From positions 1 through 37,130 of the IMG/VR virus record IMGVR_UViG_3300033182_000891: DNA of 37,130 nt. The stretch is one strand, 5' to 3'. Origin of the DNA: a virus. Under the pieces are notes generated by a model. It worked only from the letters and a program-made list of their open reading frames with translations. It was not told where the DNA came from and searched no databases. A program made the translations under genes and the position numbers. Positions within the stretch are counted from its first letter, which is position 1, and the number at the start of each line of letters is the position of its first letter. Positions 25,005-33,178 of the stretch are shown in pieces.

Positions 25005-27272
25005 ATGTCAACAATTATTCAAATTAAAAGAAGTGCAAATACTTCAGCTCCGTCAGACTTATACCTCGGTGAATTAGCATATACTTATGGAACAGGTACC
25101 CAAGGCAATAACGGTGATAGACTGTTTATTGGTGAAGGTGGTGTCGGCGGTGATGGTTATGCAAACAATGTCACAGTAATAGGTGGCCAATATTTCGTAG
25201 ATAAATTAGACCATGTAGATGGTACATTAACAGCAAGTTCAGCTTTAACAGTAGATTCAAATTTAGCAATTGATACGCTAAACATAGGTAATTCAACAAC
25301 TGTCGGCGGTTCATTAAAATTAAATGAAGGAACAAATAACGGTTCAAATTATATTGCGTTAAAAGCTCCTAACGCAGTAACAAGTACAACTACTTTTGTT
25401 CTTCCAGACGGCGATGGTTCAAACGGACAATTCTTAAAAACTGACGGTTCAGGAAACCTCTCTTTCGGAACAGTTAGTTCATCTTTCACATTGGCAGCGG
25501 ATAGTGGTTCTAATGATACTTTTAATACAAGTGAAACGCTGACTTTCACAGGTGATACAGGTATCACAACAACTGTTTCTGATAATACAATTACAATTGA
25601 CTTAGATGACACAGCTGTTTCAGCAGGTTCTTATGGTTCTGCTACAGCAATTCCAACATTTACAGTAGATGCACAAGGTCGTTTAACAGCGGCTAGTACA
25701 GCGTCTATTTCTACAACATTAACAATCGTTGATGAAAGTTCAACAGCAGCTACAATTAGTTTAGCAACAGATACACTTAAAATTACAGGTGGTTCTGGTA
25801 TTACTACAGCGGCTTCTGGTGACACAATCTCAATCAACTTAGATTCAAATGTTGTAACAGAAACTTCAACAGATACACTAACAAACAAAACTATTGATAG
25901 TGCGTCAAATACATTAACTTTAGATTTAGGAGAAGGTACATTAACTGGTACTACTGCTGAATTTAATACAGCATTACAAGACGGTTCATTTGCTACATTA
26001 GCTGGCACAGAAACACTTACAAATAAATCAATTGATTTAACAAATAATACATTGACAGGAACATTTGCTGAATTCAATACAGCTGTTTCAGACGCAACAT
26101 TAGTTGATTTAGATGACGCACAAACATTGACAAATAAAACAATTAGTGGCGCTTCAAACACATTATCAAATATTGGTAACAGTTCATTAACAAACTCTAC
26201 AATAACTTTAGGTTCATCTACATTAACTTTAGGTGCAACTACAACAGCAATTGCAGGTGTTACTCAATTAGATGTGGACAATGTTAGAGTAAATGGTAAC
26301 ACAATTTCAACAACTGACACAAATGGTGATTTAGTTTTAGACCCTAATGGTTCAGGTGATATTGATGTTAACTCTAGTAAAATTGTAAATGTAACGGATC
26401 CAACAAGTGACCAAGACGCAGCTACAAAATCATATGTGGATAGTGTTGCAAATGGTTTAGATGTAAAAGACTCTGTTAGACTTGCTACAGCAGCTGCTTT
26501 AGCAACTTCTACTTATAACAATGGCGCAGGTACAATCACTGCTGACGCTAACGGTGCATTATCAATTGATGGTGTTACACCAAGTGCAGGTGATAGAGTT
26601 CTCGTTAAAGACCAGGCAAGTTCAGTACAAAATGGTATTTACACGGTAACAACAGTTGGTGACGGTTCAACAGCATTCGTATTAACGAGAGCTCCAGACG
26701 CAGACACAGCTGCCGAATTAACAGGCGGTACATTCTTTTTCGTTGAAGAAGGTACAGCAAATGCTGATAACGGTTATGTTGCAACTCACAATGGCACACC
26801 AACATTTGGTACTACAAATATTACATTTGCTCAGTTCTCAGGTGCAGGTCAAATTAGTGCTGGTAACGCATTAACAAAAACAGGTAATCAATTAGATGTT
26901 GCAGTAGATGATAGTTCAATTGAAGTAAGTTCAGACGCATTACAAGTAAAAGCTTTAGGTATTACGAATGCTATGTTGGCAGGTTCAATTGCGGCTTCTA
27001 AACTTGCAGGTTCAATACCAAATACTAAATTATCTAATTCAATTATTACTTTTGCAGATGACAGTTCAACAACAGTTGATATTGACTTAGGTGCTACTTT
27101 AGCAGTTGCAGGTGGCGAAGGTGTTGACGCAACAATTTCAGGCACAACTTTGACAATTGCAGGTGAATTAGCAACAACTTCAAATAAAGGTGTGGCTTCA
27201 TTTAGTTCAGATAACTTTACAGTTACATCAGGAGCAGTTACAGTTACTACGATTGACGGCGGAACATTTTAA
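25005..27272 (+). CDS. Large modular tail fibre protein
   Basis: 755 residues. Residues 3-45 (IIQIKRSA...LGELAYTY...DRLFIGEG) match the Mtd_N-type head domain of phage fibres. Modules of the LTIVDESST...SGDTISINL type occur around 165-200 and 240-285. TLTNKTI-type repeats begin at residues 291, 337 and 374. Residues about 469-655 (DQDAATKSYVDSVANGLDVKDSVRLA...NGIYTV...GYVATHNG) form a domain common to many large phage fibres. Residues 658-690 have NAMLAGSIAASKLAGSI repeats like those in copies A, G and H. A long, extended trimeric fibre is expected. The ribosome site is AGGAG. It is the longest fibre candidate here. Confidence 0.75.
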   Translation: MSTIIQIKRSANTSAPSDLYLGELAYTYGTGTQGNNGDRLFIGEGGVGGDGYANNVTVIGGQYFVDKLDHVDGTLTASSALTVDSNLAIDTLNIGNSTTVGGSLKLNEGTNNGSNYIALKAPNAVTSTTTFVLPDGDGSNGQFLKTDGSGNLSFGTVSSSFTLAADSGSNDTFNTSETLTFTGDTGITTTVSDNTITIDLDDTAVSAGSYGSATAIPTFTVDAQGRLTAASTASISTTLTIVDESSTAATISLATDTLKITGGSGITTAASGDTISINLDSNVVTETSTDTLTNKTIDSASNTLTLDLGEGTLTGTTAEFNTALQDGSFATLAGTETLTNKSIDLTNNTLTGTFAEFNTAVSDATLVDLDDAQTLTNKTISGASNTLSNIGNSSLTNSTITLGSSTLTLGATTTAIAGVTQLDVDNVRVNGNTISTTDTNGDLVLDPNGSGDIDVNSSKIVNVTDPTSDQDAATKSYVDSVANGLDVKDSVRLATAAALATSTYNNGAGTITADANGALSIDGVTPSAGDRVLVKDQASSVQNGIYTVTTVGDGSTAFVLTRAPDADTAAELTGGTFFFVEEGTANADNGYVATHNGTPTFGTTNITFAQFSGAGQISAGNALTKTGNQLDVAVDDSSIEVSSDALQVKALGITNAMLAGSIAASKLAGSIPNTKLSNSIITFADDSSTTVDIDLGATLAVAGGEGVDATISGTTLTIAGELATTSNKGVASFSSDNFTVTSGAVTVTTIDGGTF

Positions 27273-27302
27273 TTAGTCGTCAGCGAATAAAGGATATTAT
27301 TA

Positions 27303-28469
27303 ATGGCGACAATTATAAAACTTAAAAGAGGTACATCTACACCAACCATTAGTGATTTGGCTAATGGTGAAGTCGGTATTGATACTTCAGCCAAAAAGTT
27401 TTATATCAACGACTCTGGCACAATCAAAGAAATTGGTGGTGGTACTTCATCTGGTGATTCAACATCTCCTTTAAGTGGTGATGTAAGAGGTTATACAGGT
27501 GACGGTTCGACAGTTGCATATACTGTTACAAGTGGTGCAGATGTTGAAAATATTTTAGTATTCATCAATGGTGTTTTCCAAAGGCCAACCACAGACTTTA
27601 CAGTATCGGGAACAACTTTAACTTTTGGTACAGCTCCTGTCAGCGGTGACGCAATCACAATCAAAGAATTAGTTGAAGGTCAAAATACTTTTAATGATAA
27701 TCCTGTTGTAAGAGCATATACAGGTGACGGTTCAACTACAGACTTCAATGTTACAACTGGTAAAGATAAAGACGAGTTTTTAGTTTTTATCAATGGTGTT
27801 TTTCAAAGACCAACAACTGATTTTACAGTTTCATCAGGAACATTAACTTTTGGCACAGCACCAGTAAGTGGTGATGTAATTTCAATAAAAGAATTAGCTG
27901 AAAGTTCAGGTGCATTATTAACTATTGTTGATGATTCATCAACGACTACAACAATTGATAAAGGTGAATCTTTAAAAATTGCAGGTAGTGGTGGTGTAAC
28001 AACAAGTTTATCTGGTGACACTTTAACAATTTCAGGTGCAGCTCAATTAACTGTACAAGAAGAAGGTTCATCTTTATCAACAGCAGCTTCAACACTAAAC
28101 TTTGTAGGTTCTGGTGTAACTGCTTCAGGTACAGGTGCAACAAAAACAATTACAATACCAGGCGGTGGCGGCGATATATTTAAAAATATTGCAATGCCAG
28201 ATGGTTCTACAATTGTAGCTGCTGATAGTTCTACTGATACATTAACTTTATCACAATCAGGTTTAGTTAGTATAACAGGTAACTCTACCTCAGATACAGT
28301 TGATATTGGAACAGCAAGTGCGGCTCAGATACCATTTTTAAAGGCAGATGGTACTAGTTCAGATATAGATTTACAAACTTCAGGTAAAATAAGTGAAGTT
28401 TTAAGTAACCTACATATACCATTTACAAAAGCAGATGGTTCAGATGTAACAACATTGGTGGTAGCATAA
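27303..28469 (+). CDS. Modular tail fibre protein with duplicated GDGST module
   Basis: 388 residues. The head (TIIKLKRGTSTPTISDLANG, residues 3-22, then KKFYINDSG) is an Mtd_N-like domain as in the preceding gene. The GDGST module appears twice in tandem, residues 63-123 and 137-198; both include VFINGVFQRPTTDFTV, identical over this stretch to each other and nearly so to residues 216-231 of the protein at 983. Residues 205-250 are the LTIVDDSST...SGDTLTI module. The remainder has NIAMPDGSTIVAADSSTDTL and SGLVSITGN motifs of phage fibres. Likely a virion fibre partner of the 25005 product. Confidence 0.7.
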   Translation: MATIIKLKRGTSTPTISDLANGEVGIDTSAKKFYINDSGTIKEIGGGTSSGDSTSPLSGDVRGYTGDGSTVAYTVTSGADVENILVFINGVFQRPTTDFTVSGTTLTFGTAPVSGDAITIKELVEGQNTFNDNPVVRAYTGDGSTTDFNVTTGKDKDEFLVFINGVFQRPTTDFTVSSGTLTFGTAPVSGDVISIKELAESSGALLTIVDDSSTTTTIDKGESLKIAGSGGVTTSLSGDTLTISGAAQLTVQEEGSSLSTAASTLNFVGSGVTASGTGATKTITIPGGGGDIFKNIAMPDGSTIVAADSSTDTLTLSQSGLVSITGNSTSDTVDIGTASAAQIPFLKADGTSSDIDLQTSGKISEVLSNLHIPFTKADGSDVTTLVVA

Positions 28470-28470
28470 G

Positions 28471-28881
28471 ATGGCAGCAAAAACTCCAGTTAAAGCAACC
28501 TTTACGAATAGTGATGTAACAGGTCTTGCAGAATTTCAATCGGCAGATTTTATCGCAATCGCTGATGGTGGTACTGGTTTAAATTCAATAGGTTCAGCAG
28601 GACAGGTTTTAAAAGTTAACTCTGGCGGAACAGCATTAGAATACGGAACAGTTGAGGCCATTTTAAATATTGATGGTATGACAGATGGTTCTGGTATCAC
28701 AATTGCAGATGGTGATAAACTTGCAATCTCTGATGGTGGCACAGAAAAATTTGTATTAGCAAGTAATATAAAAAGTTATATTGAAGGTTCAACATTAAAC
28801 ATTACAGGTTCATTATCAGTAAATGGCGCTGAGGTATCAACGAAGCCATTTGCTATTGCACAGGCAGTAGCTTTAGGTTAA
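28471..28881 (+). CDS. Fibre-like structural protein with FAIAQAVALG end
   Basis: 136 residues, one base after the previous stop. AIADGGTGLNSIGSAGQVLKV (29-49) and SGGTALEYGTV are motifs common to phage fibres; SGITIADGDKLAISDGGTEKF continues the beta pattern. The last ten residues FAIAQAVALG match the 11216 product although the codons differ (synonymous changes), so the shared end is kept by selection. It is the last gene of the fibre block before gp13. Confidence 0.65.
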   Translation: MAAKTPVKATFTNSDVTGLAEFQSADFIAIADGGTGLNSIGSAGQVLKVNSGGTALEYGTVEAILNIDGMTDGSGITIADGDKLAISDGGTEKFVLASNIKSYIEGSTLNITGSLSVNGAEVSTKPFAIAQAVALG

Positions 28882-28882
28882 G

Positions 28883-28890
28883 GATAAATA
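28883..28890 (+). promoter_or_regulatory. Possible late promoter word (GATAAATA)
   Basis: NATAAATA word right after the stop at 28881 but only 5 bases before the ATG of gp13, too close for a normal leader. Doubtful for gp13 itself. Confidence 0.3.
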
Positions 28891-28895
28891 ATTTT

Positions 28896-29702
28896 ATGGC
28901 AAACCCAACTAGTAGAGAAACATTAAAACAATACTGCTTACGAAATTTAGGTAAGCCGGTAATTGAGATTAATGCAAGTGATGAACAGCTAGAAGACAGA
29001 ATAGATGAGGCATTGCAATACTTTGCTCAATATCACTATGATGGTATTAGAAGAACATATTTAAAATATCAATATACTTCAGCAGATAAAACTAGAATTA
29101 CAGGTAACTCATCCGAAACAGCTACTAAAAACTCTGTATCAACTAGCTGGACTGAAGGCAACAATTATCTAGTTGTACCTGAAAGTGTAATTTCAGTAAT
29201 TAATATTTTCCCATTTTCTAATAAAGGTAATTTAAACTTATTTGATGTAAGATACCAACTAAGATTAAATGACCTTTATGACTTTTCATCAACAAGTATT
29301 ATTAACTATGATGTAGTTTTAAGACATTTAGATTTCTTAGACCATATTTTAGTTGGTGAAAAACCATTAAGATTTAATCAACACGATAACAGATTGTACA
29401 TTGATATGGACTGGACTAACGACTTACAAGTTGGTGAATATCTAGTAATTGAAGCGTATAGAAAGTTAGACCCGGAATCATACACAGATGTTTATAATGA
29501 CATTTATTTAAAAAGATATACAACTGCCTTATTTAAAAAACAATGGGGTGCTAATTTATCAAAATTTGGTGGCGTTGCTATGGTTGGTGGTGTCACATTA
29601 AACGGTGTAGAAATCTATACACAAGCATTACAAGAAATTGAAAAGTTAGAAACAGAAATTAGAAGTACATTCGAGTTAAATCCGACACTTATGATAGGAT
29701 AA
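28896..29702 (+). CDS. 13: gp13 neck protein
   Basis: 268 residues (T4 gp13 is 309). The N-terminus (TSRETLKQYCLRNLGKPVIE, residues 5-24, then INASDEQLEDRIDEALQYFAQYHYDG) is the hallmark of gp13 in marine T4-like phages. SVINIFPFSN, RLNDLYDFSS and YRKLDPESYTDVYNDIYLKRY further match. In T4, gp13 with gp14 closes the filled head and forms the neck that receives the tail. In T4 it is followed directly by gp14; here a homing endonuclease gene has been inserted between them. Confidence 0.85.
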   Translation: MANPTSRETLKQYCLRNLGKPVIEINASDEQLEDRIDEALQYFAQYHYDGIRRTYLKYQYTSADKTRITGNSSETATKNSVSTSWTEGNNYLVVPESVISVINIFPFSNKGNLNLFDVRYQLRLNDLYDFSSTSIINYDVVLRHLDFLDHILVGEKPLRFNQHDNRLYIDMDWTNDLQVGEYLVIEAYRKLDPESYTDVYNDIYLKRYTTALFKKQWGANLSKFGGVAMVGGVTLNGVEIYTQALQEIEKLETEIRSTFELNPTLMIG

Positions 29703-29706
29703 TGAT

Positions 29707-30279
29707 ATGTACCATTATGTATATAAAACTATCAGTCCAGTCAGTAAAAGATTTTATATTGGCAGTCACTCTACAAATAATCTAAAAGATAATTATAAAG
29801 GTTCAGGTGTTTGGGTTAAATCTTGTAAAAGAAATAAAAAAACATTTGATTCCTTAATCTGTGAAAAAGTAAGATTTTTTAATTCAATAGAAAAAGCTAG
29901 AAAATACGAAGAAAAACTAATTAAAAAACATATTAATGAAAAATTAAATATGAATTTTAAATTAGCTGCTGATGGTATGAAAAGTGAGGATATGATTGGT
30001 GAAAAAAACTCAATGTATGGTAAAAAACATAAACCAGAAACTTTAAAATTATTATCAGAACAAAAACAAGGTGAAAAACATCATTTATGGGGCAAGAAAA
30101 GGCCTGAAGTAGGTAAAAAAATATCTAAAGTATTGAAAGGTAAATTGTGCTGGGACAATAAGGGTGATAATAACCCTATGAGGAGACCTGAAATTAGAGA
30201 AAAATTATCTAAAGCTTTAAAAGGTAGAGTTATTACTTGGGGTGATAAGATTTCAAAAGCTAAAAGGAGAGCTTCGTAA
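29707..30279 (+). CDS. GIY-YIG homing endonuclease with NUMOD3 repeats
   Basis: 190 residues. YHYVYKTIS and RFYIGSHS (15-22) are the GIY and YIG strands; NYKGSGVWVKSC, the Glu-containing ARKYEEKLIKKH (64-75) and LNMNFKLAADG complete the nuclease domain. Three NUMOD3 repeats follow at about 98-119 (GEKNSMYGKKHKPETLKLL), 122-143 (GEKHHLWGKKRPEVGKKIS) and 153-173 (GDNNPMRRPEIREKLSK). It is smaller than the copy at 18291 and lacks its C-terminal helix-turn-helix. I use the ATG at 29707: the ATG at 29702 is in another frame. It lies between gp13 and gp14 and its stop overlaps the gp14 start (TAATG). Free-standing mobile gene. Confidence 0.9.
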   Translation: MYHYVYKTISPVSKRFYIGSHSTNNLKDNYKGSGVWVKSCKRNKKTFDSLICEKVRFFNSIEKARKYEEKLIKKHINEKLNMNFKLAADGMKSEDMIGEKNSMYGKKHKPETLKLLSEQKQGEKHHLWGKKRPEVGKKISKVLKGKLCWDNKGDNNPMRRPEIREKLSKALKGRVITWGDKISKAKRRAS

Positions 30280-31928
30280 TGGCGATTAATCACTTCTTTC
30301 AAGGTGGAAACGGCATTGGCAATACCAACGAAAAAAATCTTTACGAAGATTTAATTATTGAAGGCCTAAAAATATATGGCCATGATGTCTATTATTTACC
30401 AAGAACACTAGTTAACAGAGATTTAATTTTAGGTGAAGACTCTTTATCTAAATTTGATGATTCATATTTAATTGAAATGTATGTTGAAACAACTGAGGGT
30501 CTTGCTGGTGAACAAGAATTAATTAATAAATTTGGTTTAGAAATTAGAGAAGAAACTACTTTCATGTTATCGAAGCGTAGATGGAATGACGCTGTAGATA
30601 GTTACCATACAATGATTAAAGAAGGTAGACCAAATGAGGGTGATATAATTTATTACCCATTGATGAACAAGTTTTTTGAAATTAGTTTTGTAGAAGACCA
30701 AGAGCCGTTCTTTCAATTAGGCAATTTACCTGTTTACAAACTAAGAGCTAGAACATGGGAATACAGTTCAGAAAAATTAGACACAGGCGTTACAGATATT
30801 GATAGTGCTGAAGACCAATATACTTTAGACCAATTAGCACATCAAACAACATTAGAAAGTGGTACATTTAGAGCATTAGGTACTACATCATTAAGTTCTA
30901 GTTTAATATCTCCATCAGGTGTTGATTCAGTATCTATTACTAAAGCAGGCGAATATACAACAGCACCGACAGTTACATTCGGTGACCCGACAGGTGGTGG
31001 TAATGAAACAGAAATTGTTAAATTTGGCAGTAGAGCTTATGATGGTGGTGATTCCGGTACATTAATATCTACAACAGGTTTAAGTGCTAGTGATGAAGGT
31101 GCGGTTGAATTCTGGTTCTATGTTGCTGAAGCACCAGCAAACGGAACAACAAGAACAATTGCTCGTTGGGGATCAAATGATGCTGGCAATGAACAATATA
31201 GATTAGATATTCAAACATTAAATGGTGACAGTCAAATATTTTATTATAGACCTATTAGTGATACAACAGCAGGAACATCAGGTCTTACAGTAACAGGTTC
31301 AGCTTCAGGTGATATTGGAAGATGGAATTGGATTAGATTATCACAAACAAGTTCAGGTTTTAATCAAGTTGCTATTCATTATATGGGGTCAAGTGGAACA
31401 TTCCAATCAACTTATTCATCTTTAACATTCCACACTCAAATTTACAATGGTGATGGATTTAATTTAAACGCAGATGGTGATTTTTCAGATGGTCAAGTAT
31501 TTGTAGATGAATTAAGATTTACAAGTGATGGTTCAATTACACAACCTACCTTACCTACATCTACAAGTAAGGGTTTAGCAGATACAGTATTCTTCCAAGA
31601 TGGTGAAAGAGTTACAGCGACTGGAACTGCTGTATTAACAGGTAGTGAAGTTACAAGTGTTACAATAACTAAAGCTGGTAGTAACTATACTTCAGCACCT
31701 ACAGTTACATTTGCTGAAAGTGATTTAGAAGGTTCAATCATTCTTGAAAATGATAGTGCGAGTGGTGAAACAAATTATATGTTATTAGAAACTTATGCTA
31801 TACAAACACAATCAACATATGCACAAAATTTAGATTTAGATAGTCAAGCAGGATTTAATACTGAAGATACTTCAGATGACATACTTGACTTTACAGAAAG
31901 AAACCCTTTTGGTTCACCGGACTTTTAA
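30279..31928 (+). CDS. 14: gp14 neck protein with inserted LamG/lectin-like domain
   Basis: 549 residues against 256 in T4. Residues 1-200 match gp14 of marine T4-like phages (LYEDLIIEGLKIYGHDVYYL, 21-40; PRTLVNRDLILGEDSLSKFD, 41-60; YPLMNKFFEISFVED), as does the end (FTERNPFGSPDF). Between these, residues 243-432 look like a laminin-G or concanavalin-type domain: EFWFYV, IARWGSN, YRLDIQT, GRWNWIRLSQ and VFVDELRFTSDG. It is flanked by two copies of a short motif, SVSITKAGEYTTAPTVTF (217-234) and SVTITKAGSNYTSAPTVTF (460-478), as if inserted within or beside a duplicated loop. The base function is neck assembly with gp13; the lectin-like part may bind host surface sugars (inference). Confidence 0.8.
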   Translation: MAINHFFQGGNGIGNTNEKNLYEDLIIEGLKIYGHDVYYLPRTLVNRDLILGEDSLSKFDDSYLIEMYVETTEGLAGEQELINKFGLEIREETTFMLSKRRWNDAVDSYHTMIKEGRPNEGDIIYYPLMNKFFEISFVEDQEPFFQLGNLPVYKLRARTWEYSSEKLDTGVTDIDSAEDQYTLDQLAHQTTLESGTFRALGTTSLSSSLISPSGVDSVSITKAGEYTTAPTVTFGDPTGGGNETEIVKFGSRAYDGGDSGTLISTTGLSASDEGAVEFWFYVAEAPANGTTRTIARWGSNDAGNEQYRLDIQTLNGDSQIFYYRPISDTTAGTSGLTVTGSASGDIGRWNWIRLSQTSSGFNQVAIHYMGSSGTFQSTYSSLTFHTQIYNGDGFNLNADGDFSDGQVFVDELRFTSDGSITQPTLPTSTSKGLADTVFFQDGERVTATGTAVLTGSEVTSVTITKAGSNYTSAPTVTFAESDLEGSIILENDSASGETNYMLLETYAIQTQSTYAQNLDLDSQAGFNTEDTSDDILDFTERNPFGSPDF

Positions 31929-31929
31929 T

Positions 31930-32358
31930 ATGATTTTTAAAAACACACATAAAAAATTAGATAAAGCACTAGGTTTAAAAAGTAAAAACATAATACCTGA
32001 TAAAGAGTTTAATTTTATACCTTATGGTGAACATAAAGATAATATAGGTTGGTTATCACACGATAAAGAAACTAGAAAATTAATTAGTGAAATAACAAGA
32101 GAAAGAATGAAAGGTATGAGCAAATATCTTTCAAAAAAAGCAAAAGAAGATATGAAGAAAAATCCAGAAAGATTAACTAGACTTAGAAAAATGGCTAGTA
32201 AACCTGGAAAATTAAACGGTATGTATGGTCATAAATGGACTAAAGAAGAAATAACTAAAATTAGTCAAAGTCTTAAAAATCAAAAGAAATACACTTGTAT
32301 AAAATGTGGTGTATATACTACTATGGGTAATATTAAAAGGTGGGGGCATATAGTTTAA
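31930..32358 (+). CDS. NUMOD3 protein, probable homing-endonuclease remnant
   Basis: 142 residues. I chose the ATG at 31930, one base after the gp14 stop; an earlier in-frame ATG at 31876 lies inside gp14. There is no GIY-YIG or HNH catalytic motif. Residues 93-117 (GKLNGMYGHKWTKEEITKIS) form a NUMOD3 repeat. The end, YTCIKCGVYTTMGNIKRW (121-138), is the first half of a zinc-ribbon commonly found at the C-terminus of phage homing endonucleases; the usual second half (His and Cys after KRW) is absent and the protein stops GHIV. Very Lys-rich. Probably a decayed mobile gene, or a small DNA-binding protein; its stop overlaps the gp15 start (TAATG). Confidence 0.7.
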   Translation: MIFKNTHKKLDKALGLKSKNIIPDKEFNFIPYGEHKDNIGWLSHDKETRKLISEITRERMKGMSKYLSKKAKEDMKKNPERLTRLRKMASKPGKLNGMYGHKWTKEEITKISQSLKNQKKYTCIKCGVYTTMGNIKRWGHIV

Positions 32359-33152
32359 TGTTTGGACATTTTTATAATCAAGGTATGAGAAAGATGACCA
32401 TTGCTTTTGGCCAAATCTTTAATAACATACAAATTAAAAGAAAAGACTCTAGTGATGCTGTTGTTCAATCTATTAGAGTGCCTTTAGCATATGCACCAAA
32501 AGAAAAGTTTTTAGTTAGACTTGACCAACAGCCAAGTTTAGATGAAAGAGAATTTGCCATTACATTACCTAGAATGGGTTTTGAAATTTCAGGTATTGAA
32601 TATGACGCAAGTAGAAAACTAACTAAAGTACAAAAGTTTAAATCTGTTCAATCAGGTTCAACAAATGTAATGAATTATAATTATATGCCTGTGCCTTATA
32701 ATATATCTTATAACTTGTATTGTTTCACAGCAACTGCTGAAGGAGGCCTACAAATTATAGAACAAATTTTACCGTATTTTCAACCAGATTATACAGTAAC
32801 TATTAATGTGGTACCAGAAATGGGAATAAAAAGAGATGTTCCTGTGGTACTAAATAGTGTTAACTATGAAGATAGTTACTCTGGTGATTTTACAACTAGA
32901 AGAGCAGTAATCTATACATTAAGTTTTACAGCAAAGACTTATCTATATGGACCTGCTTCGACACAAAAAGTTATCAAAGAAACTCAGTCGGATTTGCATA
33001 CAAAGTTACCATCGGCTACTAGAGAAGAAAGAATTACAGTAGTTCCAGACCCAGCCGGTGCTGACGCAGATGATGATTTTGGATTTACGACAACTATTTC
33101 GTTCTTCCAAGATACAAAAAATTATGACCCAACTAGAGATGAAGATGTATAA
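32358..33152 (+). CDS. 15: gp15 tail sheath terminator / tail completion protein
   Basis: 264 residues from the ATG at 32358 (T4 gp15 is 272). Starting here restores the family start MFGHFYNQGMRKMTIAFGQI; an in-frame ATG at 32340 would extend into the NUMOD3 gene. IRVPLAYAPKEKFLVRL, ITLPRMGFEISGIEYDASRK, MPVPYNISYNLYCFTA and QILPYFQPDYTVTINVVPEM are typical of gp15 in marine T4-like phages. In T4, gp15 caps the sheath and tube and joins the tail to the head neck. In T4 gp16 follows directly; here about 3.6 kb with a fibre and three oxygenases intervene. Confidence 0.85.
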   Translation: MFGHFYNQGMRKMTIAFGQIFNNIQIKRKDSSDAVVQSIRVPLAYAPKEKFLVRLDQQPSLDEREFAITLPRMGFEISGIEYDASRKLTKVQKFKSVQSGSTNVMNYNYMPVPYNISYNLYCFTATAEGGLQIIEQILPYFQPDYTVTINVVPEMGIKRDVPVVLNSVNYEDSYSGDFTTRRAVIYTLSFTAKTYLYGPASTQKVIKETQSDLHTKLPSATREERITVVPDPAGADADDDFGFTTTISFFQDTKNYDPTRDEDV

Positions 33153-33155
33153 ATA
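33148..33155 (+). promoter_or_regulatory. T4-type late promoter (TATAAATA)
   Basis: Exact TATAAATA overlapping the end of gp15, 23 bases before the ATG of copy H; the leader contains AGAGGAAAA. Confidence 0.65.
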
Positions 33156-33178
33156 TTAGAAAGAATTAGAGGAAAACT

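Noticed and set aside
29702-29709. ATG at 29702 as start of the second endonuclease
   Set aside because: It is in a different frame; the GIY domain reads from 29707.
32340-32357. Extended start of gp15 at 32340
   Set aside because: The extra residues are encoded by the NUMOD3 gene end in another frame; the family start MFGHFYN is at 32358.
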